64,000 nt of DNA, from NCBI GenBank assembly GCA_051208045.1, contig JBPJFY010000004.1:248001-312000 (forward strand), written 5' to 3'. Both the position numbers and the translations under genes were made by a program. Under the pieces are notes generated by a model. It saw only the letters and a program-made list of their open reading frames with translations. It had not been told where the DNA came from and made no database searches. Shown here in pieces: positions 18,915-27,086 of this stretch (positions are counted from its first letter, which is position 1; the number at the start of each line of letters is the position of its first letter). This DNA is from LZORAL124-50-18 sp051208045 (GTDB lineage: Bacteria > Pseudomonadota > Gammaproteobacteria > Pseudomonadales > Oleiphilaceae).

Positions 18915-19889
18915 ATGAAACTGAAAAACCTACTTGCAACTCTGATTGTGTTCAGCCTTTTTAGCATGCCCAGCCACGCGGGCTGGTTCGACTGGCTGTT
19001 TCCGCCATCCACTTACACAAAAACGAAATACCCGATCGTTATGGTGGGTGGGTTTCTGGCCTTCGATGACATTCTTGGCATTGAGTACTATTACCGAATT
19101 CCCGATGAACTGAGAGAAGATGGAGCTGTGGTCATCCCGGTAAACCTGTCTGCTTTCAATGGAACCGAAGTTCGAGGCCTGCAATTGCTGAAAAAACTGG
19201 AAGAACTCTCCATTGAGTATGGCACGAACAAGTTCAACATCATTGCACACAGCGGCGGTGCGACCACCGCCCGGTTTGCGGCGGAAACAGACAGTAAGCA
19301 CATTGCATCCGTCACCTCTGTTCATGGCAGCAATGGGGGCGTTGGTATTGCTGACTGGATCAGTGATGTGTCTGACACATTGGAAAACAGCGGGTCACTG
19401 GGTACTGGCACCCGCGATACTCTGGCAAATCTTATGAATCTGTTAGGCAAGGCCGTGGAAGTGCTCGCAGGCCATGATCCTAAGGATTTCCCACAAGATT
19501 CACTGGCCATGCTGGACGACTACACGAGCCTCAAAACAGGTCAATTCAATAAAGATTATCCCGCCGGTGTTCCCAAAACACACTGCGGCGAAGGTGATTA
19601 TGTGGTCAACGGCATCCGTTACTACTCGTGGGGCGGTACGTCCGTGTTCACCAATGCACTTGATCCGCTGGATTACTTCTTCCTGGTTTCCAGCCAGTTC
19701 GACAATGACAAAAATGACGGTTTGATTGGGCGTTGCAGCAGTCACTTAGGGCAAGTGATTCGCGACGACTACCGGATGAACCATGTGGACGCCATGAACC
19801 ATATCTTTGGTCTCCATGGATTATTCACAACTGATCCCATCACGGTTTACCGTCAACACGCCAATCGCTTGAAAAAAGCGGGGCTCTGA
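18915..19889 (+). CDS. lip: Secreted triacylglycerol lipase, Pseudomonas family I type
   Basis: A 324-residue lipase close in layout to Pseudomonas aeruginosa LipA. A signal peptide precedes residue 23 (SHA/GW). The catalytic Ser is S113, Asp D258 (NDGLIG) and His H280 (YRMNH), with the cysteine pair C214/C264 and the C-terminal VYRQHANRLK hallmark. Two signature motifs deviate: the nucleophile elbow is AHSGG rather than GHSxG, and the oxyanion strand is VGGFLAFD rather than AHGMLGFD. Such lipases cross the outer membrane by type II secretion after folding with a foldase, which is encoded 2 kb away at 22021-23103. The start at 18915 is chosen over 18882 for the signal peptide and purine-rich upstream sequence. 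Confidence 0.92.
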   Translation: MKLKNLLATLIVFSLFSMPSHAGWFDWLFPPSTYTKTKYPIVMVGGFLAFDDILGIEYYYRIPDELREDGAVVIPVNLSAFNGTEVRGLQLLKKLEELSIEYGTNKFNIIAHSGGATTARFAAETDSKHIASVTSVHGSNGGVGIADWISDVSDTLENSGSLGTGTRDTLANLMNLLGKAVEVLAGHDPKDFPQDSLAMLDDYTSLKTGQFNKDYPAGVPKTHCGEGDYVVNGIRYYSWGGTSVFTNALDPLDYFFLVSSQFDNDKNDGLIGRCSSHLGQVIRDDYRMNHVDAMNHIFGLHGLFTTDPITVYRQHANRLKKAGL

Positions 19890-19910
19890 TTCTCGGGTTC
19901 AGGCCTGCCT

Positions 19911-19947
19911 GGGAGAACCAGTCCTCTGGTTCTCCCTTTTTCGTTTT
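19911..19947 (+). terminator. Rho-independent terminator of the lipase gene
   Basis: An 11-bp perfect stem (GGGAGAACCAG / CTGGTTCTCCC) with a 4-base TCCT loop is followed by TTTTT and further T-rich sequence. It lies 22 bases after the lipase stop and points in the lipase direction. It isolates lip transcriptionally from what follows. Confidence 0.93.
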
Positions 19948-19954
19948 ACACACG

Positions 19955-21400
19955 TCAAAAAAACGCCTTGGCTAACTCCCCCACCCTGCGAATGGCACGC
20001 TCGCGCGTTGTGCTCCAAGCCTCTGCGTAACTGATGCGAATTGAATGCGGATATTTTCTGGGATTAGACGAAAAAATTTCGCCTGGAGAGACCAGAATCC
20101 CCTCCTCCCGGGCCTTAATGTACAGCTCTGTGGCACGCACGGTACTCGGCAACTGTAACCATGCTACAAAGCCACCTTGTGGACGCGACATGCGCGTTCC
20201 TTCAGGAAAGGCTTCTGCCACCAGGTCCATCAGGCGATCACGTCTCTGCCGGTAGGCTTCCCGTGCCATTCTAAGATGACGGTCATACCCGCCATGTGCC
20301 AGCAGTTCCGCGACCGCCAGCTGAGGCAATCGAAAACTGGTCACACTCGTTAAAAAACGCTCGTATTCAATTGCCTCCTGATACCGCCCGGGAATAACCC
20401 AGCCGATACCTAATTGAGGTTCAAGCGTTTTGGACACCGAAGAGCACAACAGTACTCGGCCTTCCGTGTCATAGGCTTTAACCGCTTTGGGGCGCACATC
20501 AGCATAACAGAGCTCACCATAAATATCGTCTTCAATCAACGGAATATCGTGCCGTTCAATTAAATCAACCAGTCGCTTTTTATGCTTATCCGGCATCAAC
20601 GCCCCTACGGGATTGTTAAAGTTTGGAATGGTAAGAATCACTTTGATGGGCCATTGCTCCAGGGCCATTTCCAACGCGTCCAAACTAATGCCGGTCTCCG
20701 CATCTGAAGGAATTTCGATGGCCTTCAAACCCAATGCTTCCACCAATTGCAGGAGGCCATAGTAACAAGGCGATTCAACAGCGATAATATCCCCGGGTTT
20801 TGCCAGCGCTCTCAAGCAAAGCGCGATTCCTCCCTGGCATCCGGGAGTCACGACAAATTCCTCGGGGGAAACATGAACACCCGCATCCACCGCTCGCCGG
20901 GCGAGCTGCCGCCGGAGCGGCTCGTTACCTTTCGTAGAGTCATAGCCAATCCCCAAAAATGCTTCGTTCCGCACTTTCTGCGCAAATATTTTCTTTAACT
21001 GATTGATGACCGGAAAATCCGAGCTGGGCACCGCAGCACCAAAACTCACAAATCTCGGGTGGCTGGAATCCCGCATGACCTCCATAACACGCTGCATGGA
21101 CGACACTTCCGCGGGCAGTGTGGACTCCTGATTTAACACCGGAGGCTTGACCGCTTTAGGCGCAGCTTGTTTCACGAAGTAGCCGGATTTGGTTTTTGCG
21201 TAGATCACTCCGCGATCTTCCAACAACCCATAGGCAGCAACGATCGTTGAAACACTCACTTGCTGAGAACGCGCGAATGCGCGAATGGATGGGAGCTTGT
21301 CTTCGGGGCGATAGACGGATTGACGGATTTTTTCCTGAATCTGATCCGCAATACGTGCGTACAACAATGACTCACTGACTGAACTGTTATCTTTGGCCAT
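19955..21400 (-). CDS. MocR-family transcriptional regulator (GntR HTH plus aminotransferase-like domain)
   Basis: From ATG 21400, preceded by TGAGGA, it is 481 residues; the frame could open earlier at 21475 but without support. The N-terminus is a GntR winged helix (PSIRAFARSQQVSVSTIVAAY). The rest is a fold-type I aminotransferase-like domain with NFNNPVGAL, EDDIYGELCY and the PLP-lysine segment SSVSKTLEPQLGIGW. MocR proteins sense PLP or an amino compound. The divergent neighbour is the DUF1127 gene, and lipase and foldase genes flank the pair. Target genes are unknown; autoregulation and control of the DUF1127 gene are the simplest guesses. Confidence 0.92.
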   Translation of the reverse strand: MAKDNSSVSESLLYARIADQIQEKIRQSVYRPEDKLPSIRAFARSQQVSVSTIVAAYGLLEDRGVIYAKTKSGYFVKQAAPKAVKPPVLNQESTLPAEVSSMQRVMEVMRDSSHPRFVSFGAAVPSSDFPVINQLKKIFAQKVRNEAFLGIGYDSTKGNEPLRRQLARRAVDAGVHVSPEEFVVTPGCQGGIALCLRALAKPGDIIAVESPCYYGLLQLVEALGLKAIEIPSDAETGISLDALEMALEQWPIKVILTIPNFNNPVGALMPDKHKKRLVDLIERHDIPLIEDDIYGELCYADVRPKAVKAYDTEGRVLLCSSVSKTLEPQLGIGWVIPGRYQEAIEYERFLTSVTSFRLPQLAVAELLAHGGYDRHLRMAREAYRQRRDRLMDLVAEAFPEGTRMSRPQGGFVAWLQLPSTVRATELYIKAREEGILVSPGEIFSSNPRKYPHSIRISYAEAWSTTRERAIRRVGELAKAFF

Positions 21401-21768
21401 CCACTTATCCTCAGGTGTACTGCCAGATAGCGTAACGCATATTCCTGAAAATAGACAGAAGTACAGTTTGTTCAAATTTGAATATCTGTACCCTTACATT
21501 TTTAACATACAAACAGCCTATATCTATCTGTTATTATTGATATATTTATCATTATCCACATTTGTACCCCTTTTCTTGGCTATTCTTTGCACCGCACACA
21601 TACAGTTTGTGAACTTTGTGAGGAGCACAGGCAGAACACAACCTCATCTGTATCGCTAAAAGATATTTTCTCTGATTCTGTATCCCTTTATACGATTAAT
21701 TTACCTTATAGCTATCCTTGAACATCCAAGGATTTACCTACTGGAATCGATACATAAAGGAAAACGCC
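21401..21768. promoter_or_regulatory. Divergent MocR / DUF1127 regulatory region with repeated motifs
   Basis: A 368-base AT-rich intergenic region. TACAGTTTGT occurs at 21462-21471 and 21601-21610. A TGTA-C/T-CCC motif followed by T-rich sequence occurs at about 21487-21495, 21563-21572 and 21679-21688. All copies point the same way, as is common for MocR operators, which are often direct repeats. The assignment as operators is an inference. Confidence 0.5.
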
Positions 21769-22014
21769 ATGACAACACAAACCGTGACCCTCAGAAAAAC
21801 AGAACCCTTTCGGTTGAAAAAGCACATCAGTGCCAGTGTGGCATCTTTGATAGCGGCAAAAAACCGCATTGTATTGGCTCGAAAAATGGCCAGAGAGCGT
21901 GCGATTTTAGCTCAGCTTCCCGACCACCTGCTGAAAGATATTGGCCTTTCTCGGTACGACGCTGTGAAGGAAGCCGAAAAAGATTTCTGGGATTTGCCGG
22001 CAAAGGGTCGATAA
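21769..22014 (+). CDS. Small DUF1127 protein
   Basis: An 81-residue basic protein whose C-terminal half is a DUF1127 (YjiS-like) domain: ARERAILAQLPDHLLKDIGL, followed by RYDAVKEAEK. The start is chosen at the ATG after AAAGGAAAACGCC rather than the in-frame ATG at 21718. DUF1127 proteins are small and often stress- or metabolism-linked; some are proposed to act through RNA or protein binding, but no function is secure. It diverges from the MocR gene and is convergent with the foldase gene, six bases apart. Control by the MocR regulator is likely but unproven. Confidence 0.85.
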   Translation: MTTQTVTLRKTEPFRLKKHISASVASLIAAKNRIVLARKMARERAILAQLPDHLLKDIGLSRYDAVKEAEKDFWDLPAKGR

Positions 22015-22020
22015 CACGCC

Positions 22021-23103
22021 CTAATTGATGCCATGTTTATCCATGACAGCAACTTTCCTGATTTCCGTGGCATTAAAGTACATCTCTCGCAAGCGGTTGA
22101 TTTCCGCCGCTTCGTCTGAGGGTGTCAAATTGGCCGAAACCAGTTGCAGCCTTTCGCTACGATAGGCTGCCAGTCGGTTCTGAAAATCTTTGCGCGCTTG
22201 GTCCAGAGTGGCAAAGCGTTCGGCTTTTTCCGTCCCCATCACTGCTGCCCGAGCGGCAAAAATTTCGCCCTCACTGGCGCCGGATTGGCGTAATTCCTGA
22301 ATCTGATCGGCCAATTGCTCCCGCCGTGAGTCCTGATGACGAGCCTGGCGAATCGACTCAGGAAGAGACTGCGCTAATTCAAGCAACTTGTTCTCTTTTT
22401 CAACATTGGAGAGCGAGGGATCATTCAGCACGGTGAGTTTCTTAAGCGTGTACTGGTCAACCACCTCCTGTTCACCATAAAACGCTTCGGCCACTTGCAC
22501 GCCTAAATAGGATTGCCGCAGTGCTTTAAGCCGGGCGAGACGATCTTCCAGGTCGCCCAAATGATGTGCATTCGCTGTCAGGGGGTTAATGTCGCCGAGC
22601 TCTGCCTGCAAATCGGCCACCGCCTGCTTGTACTGAAGGTAGCTTTTTAATATCGCCAATGCTTCAGATTTGGCTGGTTCACCCAGACTCTGAGAAATCA
22701 TTTCCTCCATCATGTGCTCCAGCGCTTCCAGGGAGCGTTCACCCACCGTACCGAGAAAGTAATCAAAGAACCTTTTCACCGACTTATCCACCAACAGGTG
22801 ACCCTGTGAATCGACACGAAAACCACCATCCACATCGGTACCTTTCAAAGAATCCGGCAGGTCGGGGGAAAGCGAGGGCGCTACAGGGGCTTCCTGACGG
22901 TCTTGAGCAGCCGTAACACTCGATGAGGAAGCGGATTCAGCGGCTTGGTCAATGCCTGTGGACAGTTGGGAAACGCTTGACTGATCATTTGCCCCGTCTT
23001 TTGACACAACAAATGCAGTCAACACGGCCCCCACGAGGATCACGCCGAGTGAGGTCCATAATGTCTTTTTGATCCTTGGCGTATTTTGACTACTCATACT
23101 CAT
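22021..23103 (-). CDS. lifO: Lipase-specific foldase (lipase secretion chaperone)
   Basis: A 360-residue membrane-anchored steric chaperone. One TM helix lies at about 14-33; then a Ser/Ala/Pro-rich variable linker (about 36-82); then the folding domain starting with SLKGTDVDGGFRVD and the foldase hallmark RFFDYFL (111-117); then a largely helical C-terminal region. Foldases act in the periplasm to bring family I lipases to the active state before type II secretion. They are normally cotranscribed just downstream of the lipase; here the gene is on the opposite strand, 2.1 kb from lip, beyond a regulator and a DUF1127 gene. It presumably serves the lipase at 18915-19889. Confidence 0.93.
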   Translation of the reverse strand: MSMSSQNTPRIKKTLWTSLGVILVGAVLTAFVVSKDGANDQSSVSQLSTGIDQAAESASSSSVTAAQDRQEAPVAPSLSPDLPDSLKGTDVDGGFRVDSQGHLLVDKSVKRFFDYFLGTVGERSLEALEHMMEEMISQSLGEPAKSEALAILKSYLQYKQAVADLQAELGDINPLTANAHHLGDLEDRLARLKALRQSYLGVQVAEAFYGEQEVVDQYTLKKLTVLNDPSLSNVEKENKLLELAQSLPESIRQARHQDSRREQLADQIQELRQSGASEGEIFAARAAVMGTEKAERFATLDQARKDFQNRLAAYRSERLQLVSANLTPSDEAAEINRLREMYFNATEIRKVAVMDKHGIN

Positions 23104-23286
23104 CTCGACTTCTGTTCCCAGTTTACTCCAATGAATGGTTTAGCTCGTGTAACTTTACCAGTGTGCTCAGCGCCTTAATGTGTACCATTGTGCATATTTG
23201 AAAATTACCCGCGCTTAAACTCGCAAAACACCCATTTTTTGGTTATTCTTTCGCCCATTTCCGGTTGCAGTAACACCTCACTCGTC

Positions 23287-24339
23287 ATGTCTGAAATTCG
23301 AATACCACAAGCTCCCTTGGAGCGCCGCTTCTCCGTTGCCCCCATGATGGAATGGACGGATCGTCACTTTCGGTATTTCTGTCGCCTGCTCTCCAGGCGC
23401 GCAGTGCTCTATACCGAGATGGTGACAACGGGCGCCTTGTTGTATGGTGATGCTCAACGCTTTCTCCGATATTCTGCGCAGGAGCATCCGCTGGCGCTTC
23501 AGTTGGGAGGCAGCAATCCGGATGAACTGGCGAAGTGTGCCGAGCTGGCGGAGCAATGGGGATACGCTGAGATAAACCTGAATGTCGGCTGCCCAAGCGA
23601 TCGCGTGCAAAACAACATGATTGGCGCTTGTTTAATGGCGCACCCGTCCCTGGTCGCCCGTTGTGTGCAGCACATGCGTTCAGCAACAGGCCTTCCGGTG
23701 ACAGTGAAACATCGGATCGGTATTGATGATCAGGACAGCTACCCATTGCTTAAGGGGTTCGTGGAAAACGTCGCGGAAACTGGTTGCGAAACATTTATCG
23801 TGCATGCGCGAAAAGCGATCCTTCAGGGCCTGAGCCCCAAAGAAAATCGCAGCATACCGCCATTGGTCTATGACCGTGTGTACGCATTGAAACAGGATTT
23901 TCCATCCCTGGAAATTATTATCAATGGCGGTATTAATTCAATTCAAGCCTGTCAGGCACACCTGGAACAGGTGGATGGCGTCATGTTGGGCCGTGAAGTC
24001 TACCAGAACCCCTGGATACTTCATTCCGTCGACCAACAGATTTATGGGCAGCCCGAAGTAACCAGGACCCGGCACGACATCGTTGAACAATACCTGCCTT
24101 ACATTGAACAGGAACTGGAAACCGGCACATCACTGGGCTACATCACCCGGCACATTCTGGGCATTTTTCATGGGCAGCCGGGAGGCAAGCGTTTCCGCCG
24201 CTATCTGAGCGATAACGCACACAAACCCGGCGCAGACGCGGATGTCGTCAGGGAGGCGTTGGCCCAGGTAATTCCTCTGTGCTCGCCGCCAGCGAACAAA
24301 ACTGAAAACTTGTTCCATCAAACAATCCGCGATCACTGA
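23287..24339 (+). CDS. dusA: tRNA-dihydrouridine(20/20a) synthase
   Basis: A 350-residue FMN enzyme reducing uridines in the tRNA D loop with NADPH. The start ATG 23287 directly precedes the conserved RFSVAPMMEWTDRHFRYF. Also seen are LQLGGSNPDEL, INLNVGCPSDRVQ (catalytic-Cys region), VKHRIGID, FIVHARKA and the FMN-phosphate motif NGGI. An earlier in-frame start at 23188 would add 33 unlikely residues. The last 92 bases overlap, tail to tail, the adenine deaminase gene, an unusually long convergent overlap. Confidence 0.96.
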   Translation: MSEIRIPQAPLERRFSVAPMMEWTDRHFRYFCRLLSRRAVLYTEMVTTGALLYGDAQRFLRYSAQEHPLALQLGGSNPDELAKCAELAEQWGYAEINLNVGCPSDRVQNNMIGACLMAHPSLVARCVQHMRSATGLPVTVKHRIGIDDQDSYPLLKGFVENVAETGCETFIVHARKAILQGLSPKENRSIPPLVYDRVYALKQDFPSLEIIINGGINSIQACQAHLEQVDGVMLGREVYQNPWILHSVDQQIYGQPEVTRTRHDIVEQYLPYIEQELETGTSLGYITRHILGIFHGQPGGKRFRRYLSDNAHKPGADADVVREALAQVIPLCSPPANKTENLFHQTIRDH

Positions 24340-25909
24340 GCTTAAGTTCCGGAATCACCAGCAGGGCCATAAATGATAGCGTCATAAACGGCGCATGCAA
24401 CGGGCTCCCCAGATTCCGTGCCTGTTCATTCATCTGCTTATATTGGGGCCCGACTATTTCGCACGGTTGATCACTCATCAAACCGGCAATGGGCAGTGGC
24501 AGCGATGTCACCCCGGCAGAATTCACCGCTGCCAGCCCGCCTTCTGTTTTAATGACCTCATTAATCACGGTAGCCAGATGTTCCGCACTGCTCCCAACAG
24601 CCACGATGTTGTGCGAATCATGGGCAACGCTACTGGCAATCGCGCCATCCTGTATGCCAAATCCGGTGACCAGCGCTACCGCTGGCTCACTCTCCGAATA
24701 ACGATTCAACACCACAAGAAACGCAATGTCCTGCGAGGCATCCGCTGCAATCCAGCCATTCGTTTCCGGGACGTGCCGTATGACTTTCCGGGTATACAAA
24801 CTTCCCTCTTTTACCTGAATCACCCGGCAGGGGCTCCCAGGGTGCGGTATCTGTAACTGTTGTGGAGTGACTTCCGACGCTACAAAGCGGTTGATGGGCG
24901 TCACAGGTTGACTGTCAAGCAGACACTTACCGTGTTTCGCCACAACTTGCCCTTGAATCCATGCAGTCTCCACAGCGAAGGATTTCAGGTTATCCACCAA
25001 CAGGGCGTCAAAGGAATCCCCCGCCTGGAGCAGACCCAGCGACAGACCGTAATGTTTGACTGGATTAAAGGTTGCCGCTCGAAGCACGTCCATAAGGGCA
25101 TACCCTAAATTGATGGCACGAACCACCTCGTCTTTCACGTGACCCACCTGAAGGTCATCGGGGTGCTTGTCATCACTGCAGAGCATGACCGAGTGCGGAT
25201 GTGTCTTGAGCAAGGGATGCAGCACATTGAAATCCCTGGCTGCAGACCCCTCCCGGATAAGAATGTGCATACCGGCGGCAATTTTATCTTCAGCCTCCTG
25301 CAGCGAGGTGCACTCATGATCCGTGGAAATCCCGGCGTGTACATATTTGGCAGCACGATCGCCTTTCAAACCGGGCGCATGACCATCCACAGGCACACCA
25401 AACTCCTCCGCCAGGCTCAGTTTCGCCTTCACGTCCGGATCATCATTGAGTACACCGGGAAAGTTCATCATTTCCGAAACGTAACCCGCCTGACCGGAAT
25501 GAAGCAACACGCGCATATCGTTCAGCGTAAACTCCGCACCAGCGGTTTCAAAGGCGGTGGCAGGTACACAGGAGGGCGCACCGAACAAGATCGTGAACGG
25601 CGTCAGTTTGGCGCGGTCCACCATAAATCGGAAACCTTCCATCCCAAGTACATTCACGATTTCGTGCGGATCGGACACCGACGCCAGCGTGCCATGTGCT
25701 ATTGCCGCACGTGCAAACTCATCAGGAATCAACATGGAGCTTTCGATATGTACATGGGCATCCACAAAACCCGGGATGAGATAAGGCGCTCGCGCTCTTT
25801 CCTCGCCAACCTCAACCACCTTGTCTATCTTTCCGGCGCTCAGGTGAACCTGTCCAAAAAAAACACGTTTTTTCACGACATCCACAATATTCGCAGCAAT
25901 CGTATTCAT
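24248..25909 (-). CDS. ade: Adenine deaminase
   Basis: A 553-residue amidohydrolase-family adenine deaminase (adenine to hypoxanthine plus ammonia). Metal-binding motifs are DAHVHIESSM, DGHAPGL, STDHECT and SDDKHPDDL, followed by NPVKHYGL and the conserved C-terminal FMTLSFMAL. The start is the second of two adjacent ATGs after AAGGAGACGC; an earlier frame opening at 26008 adds 33 residues lacking support. The C-terminus runs roughly 12 residues beyond the usual family end into the dusA coding region. It acts in purine salvage. Confidence 0.95.
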   Translation of the reverse strand: MNTIAANIVDVVKKRVFFGQVHLSAGKIDKVVEVGEERARAPYLIPGFVDAHVHIESSMLIPDEFARAAIAHGTLASVSDPHEIVNVLGMEGFRFMVDRAKLTPFTILFGAPSCVPATAFETAGAEFTLNDMRVLLHSGQAGYVSEMMNFPGVLNDDPDVKAKLSLAEEFGVPVDGHAPGLKGDRAAKYVHAGISTDHECTSLQEAEDKIAAGMHILIREGSAARDFNVLHPLLKTHPHSVMLCSDDKHPDDLQVGHVKDEVVRAINLGYALMDVLRAATFNPVKHYGLSLGLLQAGDSFDALLVDNLKSFAVETAWIQGQVVAKHGKCLLDSQPVTPINRFVASEVTPQQLQIPHPGSPCRVIQVKEGSLYTRKVIRHVPETNGWIAADASQDIAFLVVLNRYSESEPAVALVTGFGIQDGAIASSVAHDSHNIVAVGSSAEHLATVINEVIKTEGGLAAVNSAGVTSLPLPIAGLMSDQPCEIVGPQYKQMNEQARNLGSPLHAPFMTLSFMALLVIPELKLSDRGLFDGTSFQFCSLAASTEELPGPTPP

Positions 25910-26082
25910 CATGCGTCTCCTTTTCTCCCATTCTGGCATACTCGTCGACACCAAGAAACCGAAACATGCGACCAGCCAATTGCTTTGCTGTGCATTGCTT
26001 ATTAACATAAGGCGACGAGTACCGGAGACCGCCTGATGTGGCGAAGGTACTTCCGCTTGAGCGCGCTATATAAGGACCAATC

Positions 26083-27033
26083 ATGCCATCAAAACTCGCA
26101 CAACTCAGCCAAATGACGACCGTCGTTGCCGATACCGGCGACCTGGAGATGATCAAGAAGTGGCAGCCGCAGGACGCAACCACCAATCCATCCCTCCTGT
26201 TAAAAGCTCTGCAACAGGTCACTTATCGACCGCTCTTGAAGGAAGCTCGCGAATGGGCGGCGAAACAGTACGAAGCTGAAGCCGCTCAGCTTGCCGGCGC
26301 TTCAGATTATCTCGCTGTGCGTATTGGCAAGGAAATTCTTGATGTTATCCCCGGCCGGGTTTCGACAGAAGTGGATGCCAGACTGTCATTTGATACGGCG
26401 CGTACCATAGAAAAAGCCAGGAAACTGGTCGATCTCTATGAAGCACAAGACATCTCCCGGTCTCGGGTATTAATCAAAATCGCTTCAACCTGGGAGGGCA
26501 TCCGTGCAGCGGAACTGCTCGAAAAAGAAGGTATTAATTGCAATCTGACCTTGCTGTTCAGCTTTGCACAGGCGGTAGCGTGCGCGGAGGCCGGTGTCTT
26601 TCTCATCTCCCCCTTTGTGGGTCGCATTCTGGATTGGTACAAACAGCACGAAGGGCGAGACAGCTATCCCCCGGAAGAAGATCCCGGTGTTGTTTCAGTC
26701 ACCAACATCTACAACTACTATAAGCAACATGGCTACGCGACCGTCGTGATGGGCGCTAGCTTCCGCAACGTTGGTGAAATTGAAGCACTGGCAGGCTGTG
26801 ACCGCCTGACGATCAGCCCAGACCTGCTTTCCCAATTGGATGCGGACAGCGGCAGTCTCGCACGAAAGCTTACACCCACAGAGACTCAGACACCCACGGC
26901 CGATCCGTTGTCAGAATCAGACTTTCGATGGATGATGAACGAAGATGCTATGGCTACTGACAAGCTGTCCGATGGCATCCGGCGCTTTGCAGCAGATCAG
27001 ATTGCCCTGGAGCAGCTCATCAAACACGCCTGA
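26083..27033 (+). CDS. tal: Transaldolase
   Basis: A 316-residue TalB-type enzyme of the pentose phosphate pathway, moving a dihydroxyacetone unit between sugar phosphates. Recognisable are DATTNPSLLLKA, STEVDARLSFD, the Schiff-base lysine in VLIKIASTWEG, the NCNLTLLFS strand and PFVGRILDW. Length is standard. It is monocistronic, divergent from ade and convergent with the lipoprotein operon. Its 3' side has a short GC-rich hairpin. Confidence 0.97.
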   Translation: MPSKLAQLSQMTTVVADTGDLEMIKKWQPQDATTNPSLLLKALQQVTYRPLLKEAREWAAKQYEAEAAQLAGASDYLAVRIGKEILDVIPGRVSTEVDARLSFDTARTIEKARKLVDLYEAQDISRSRVLIKIASTWEGIRAAELLEKEGINCNLTLLFSFAQAVACAEAGVFLISPFVGRILDWYKQHEGRDSYPPEEDPGVVSVTNIYNYYKQHGYATVVMGASFRNVGEIEALAGCDRLTISPDLLSQLDADSGSLARKLTPTETQTPTADPLSESDFRWMMNEDAMATDKLSDGIRRFAADQIALEQLIKHA

Positions 27034-27061
27034 TCGGTGCAAACACCGCAGAGACGAAGTT

Positions 27062-27086
27062 CAGGCGCTTACTGCGCCTGGCCTTT
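27062..27086 (+). terminator. Possible terminator of the transaldolase gene
   Basis: CAGGCGC / GCGCCTG with a TTACT loop, then GCC and TTTT. The stem is short and the T-run weak. It overlaps the stop codon of the convergent DUF799 gene, so it is only a candidate. Confidence 0.4.

Noticed and set aside
19955..21400. PdxR-type regulator of vitamin B6 genes
   Set aside because: pdxH is 1.4 kb away on the other strand with the lipase gene between, and no pdxS/pdxT is present; only the PLP fold is shared.
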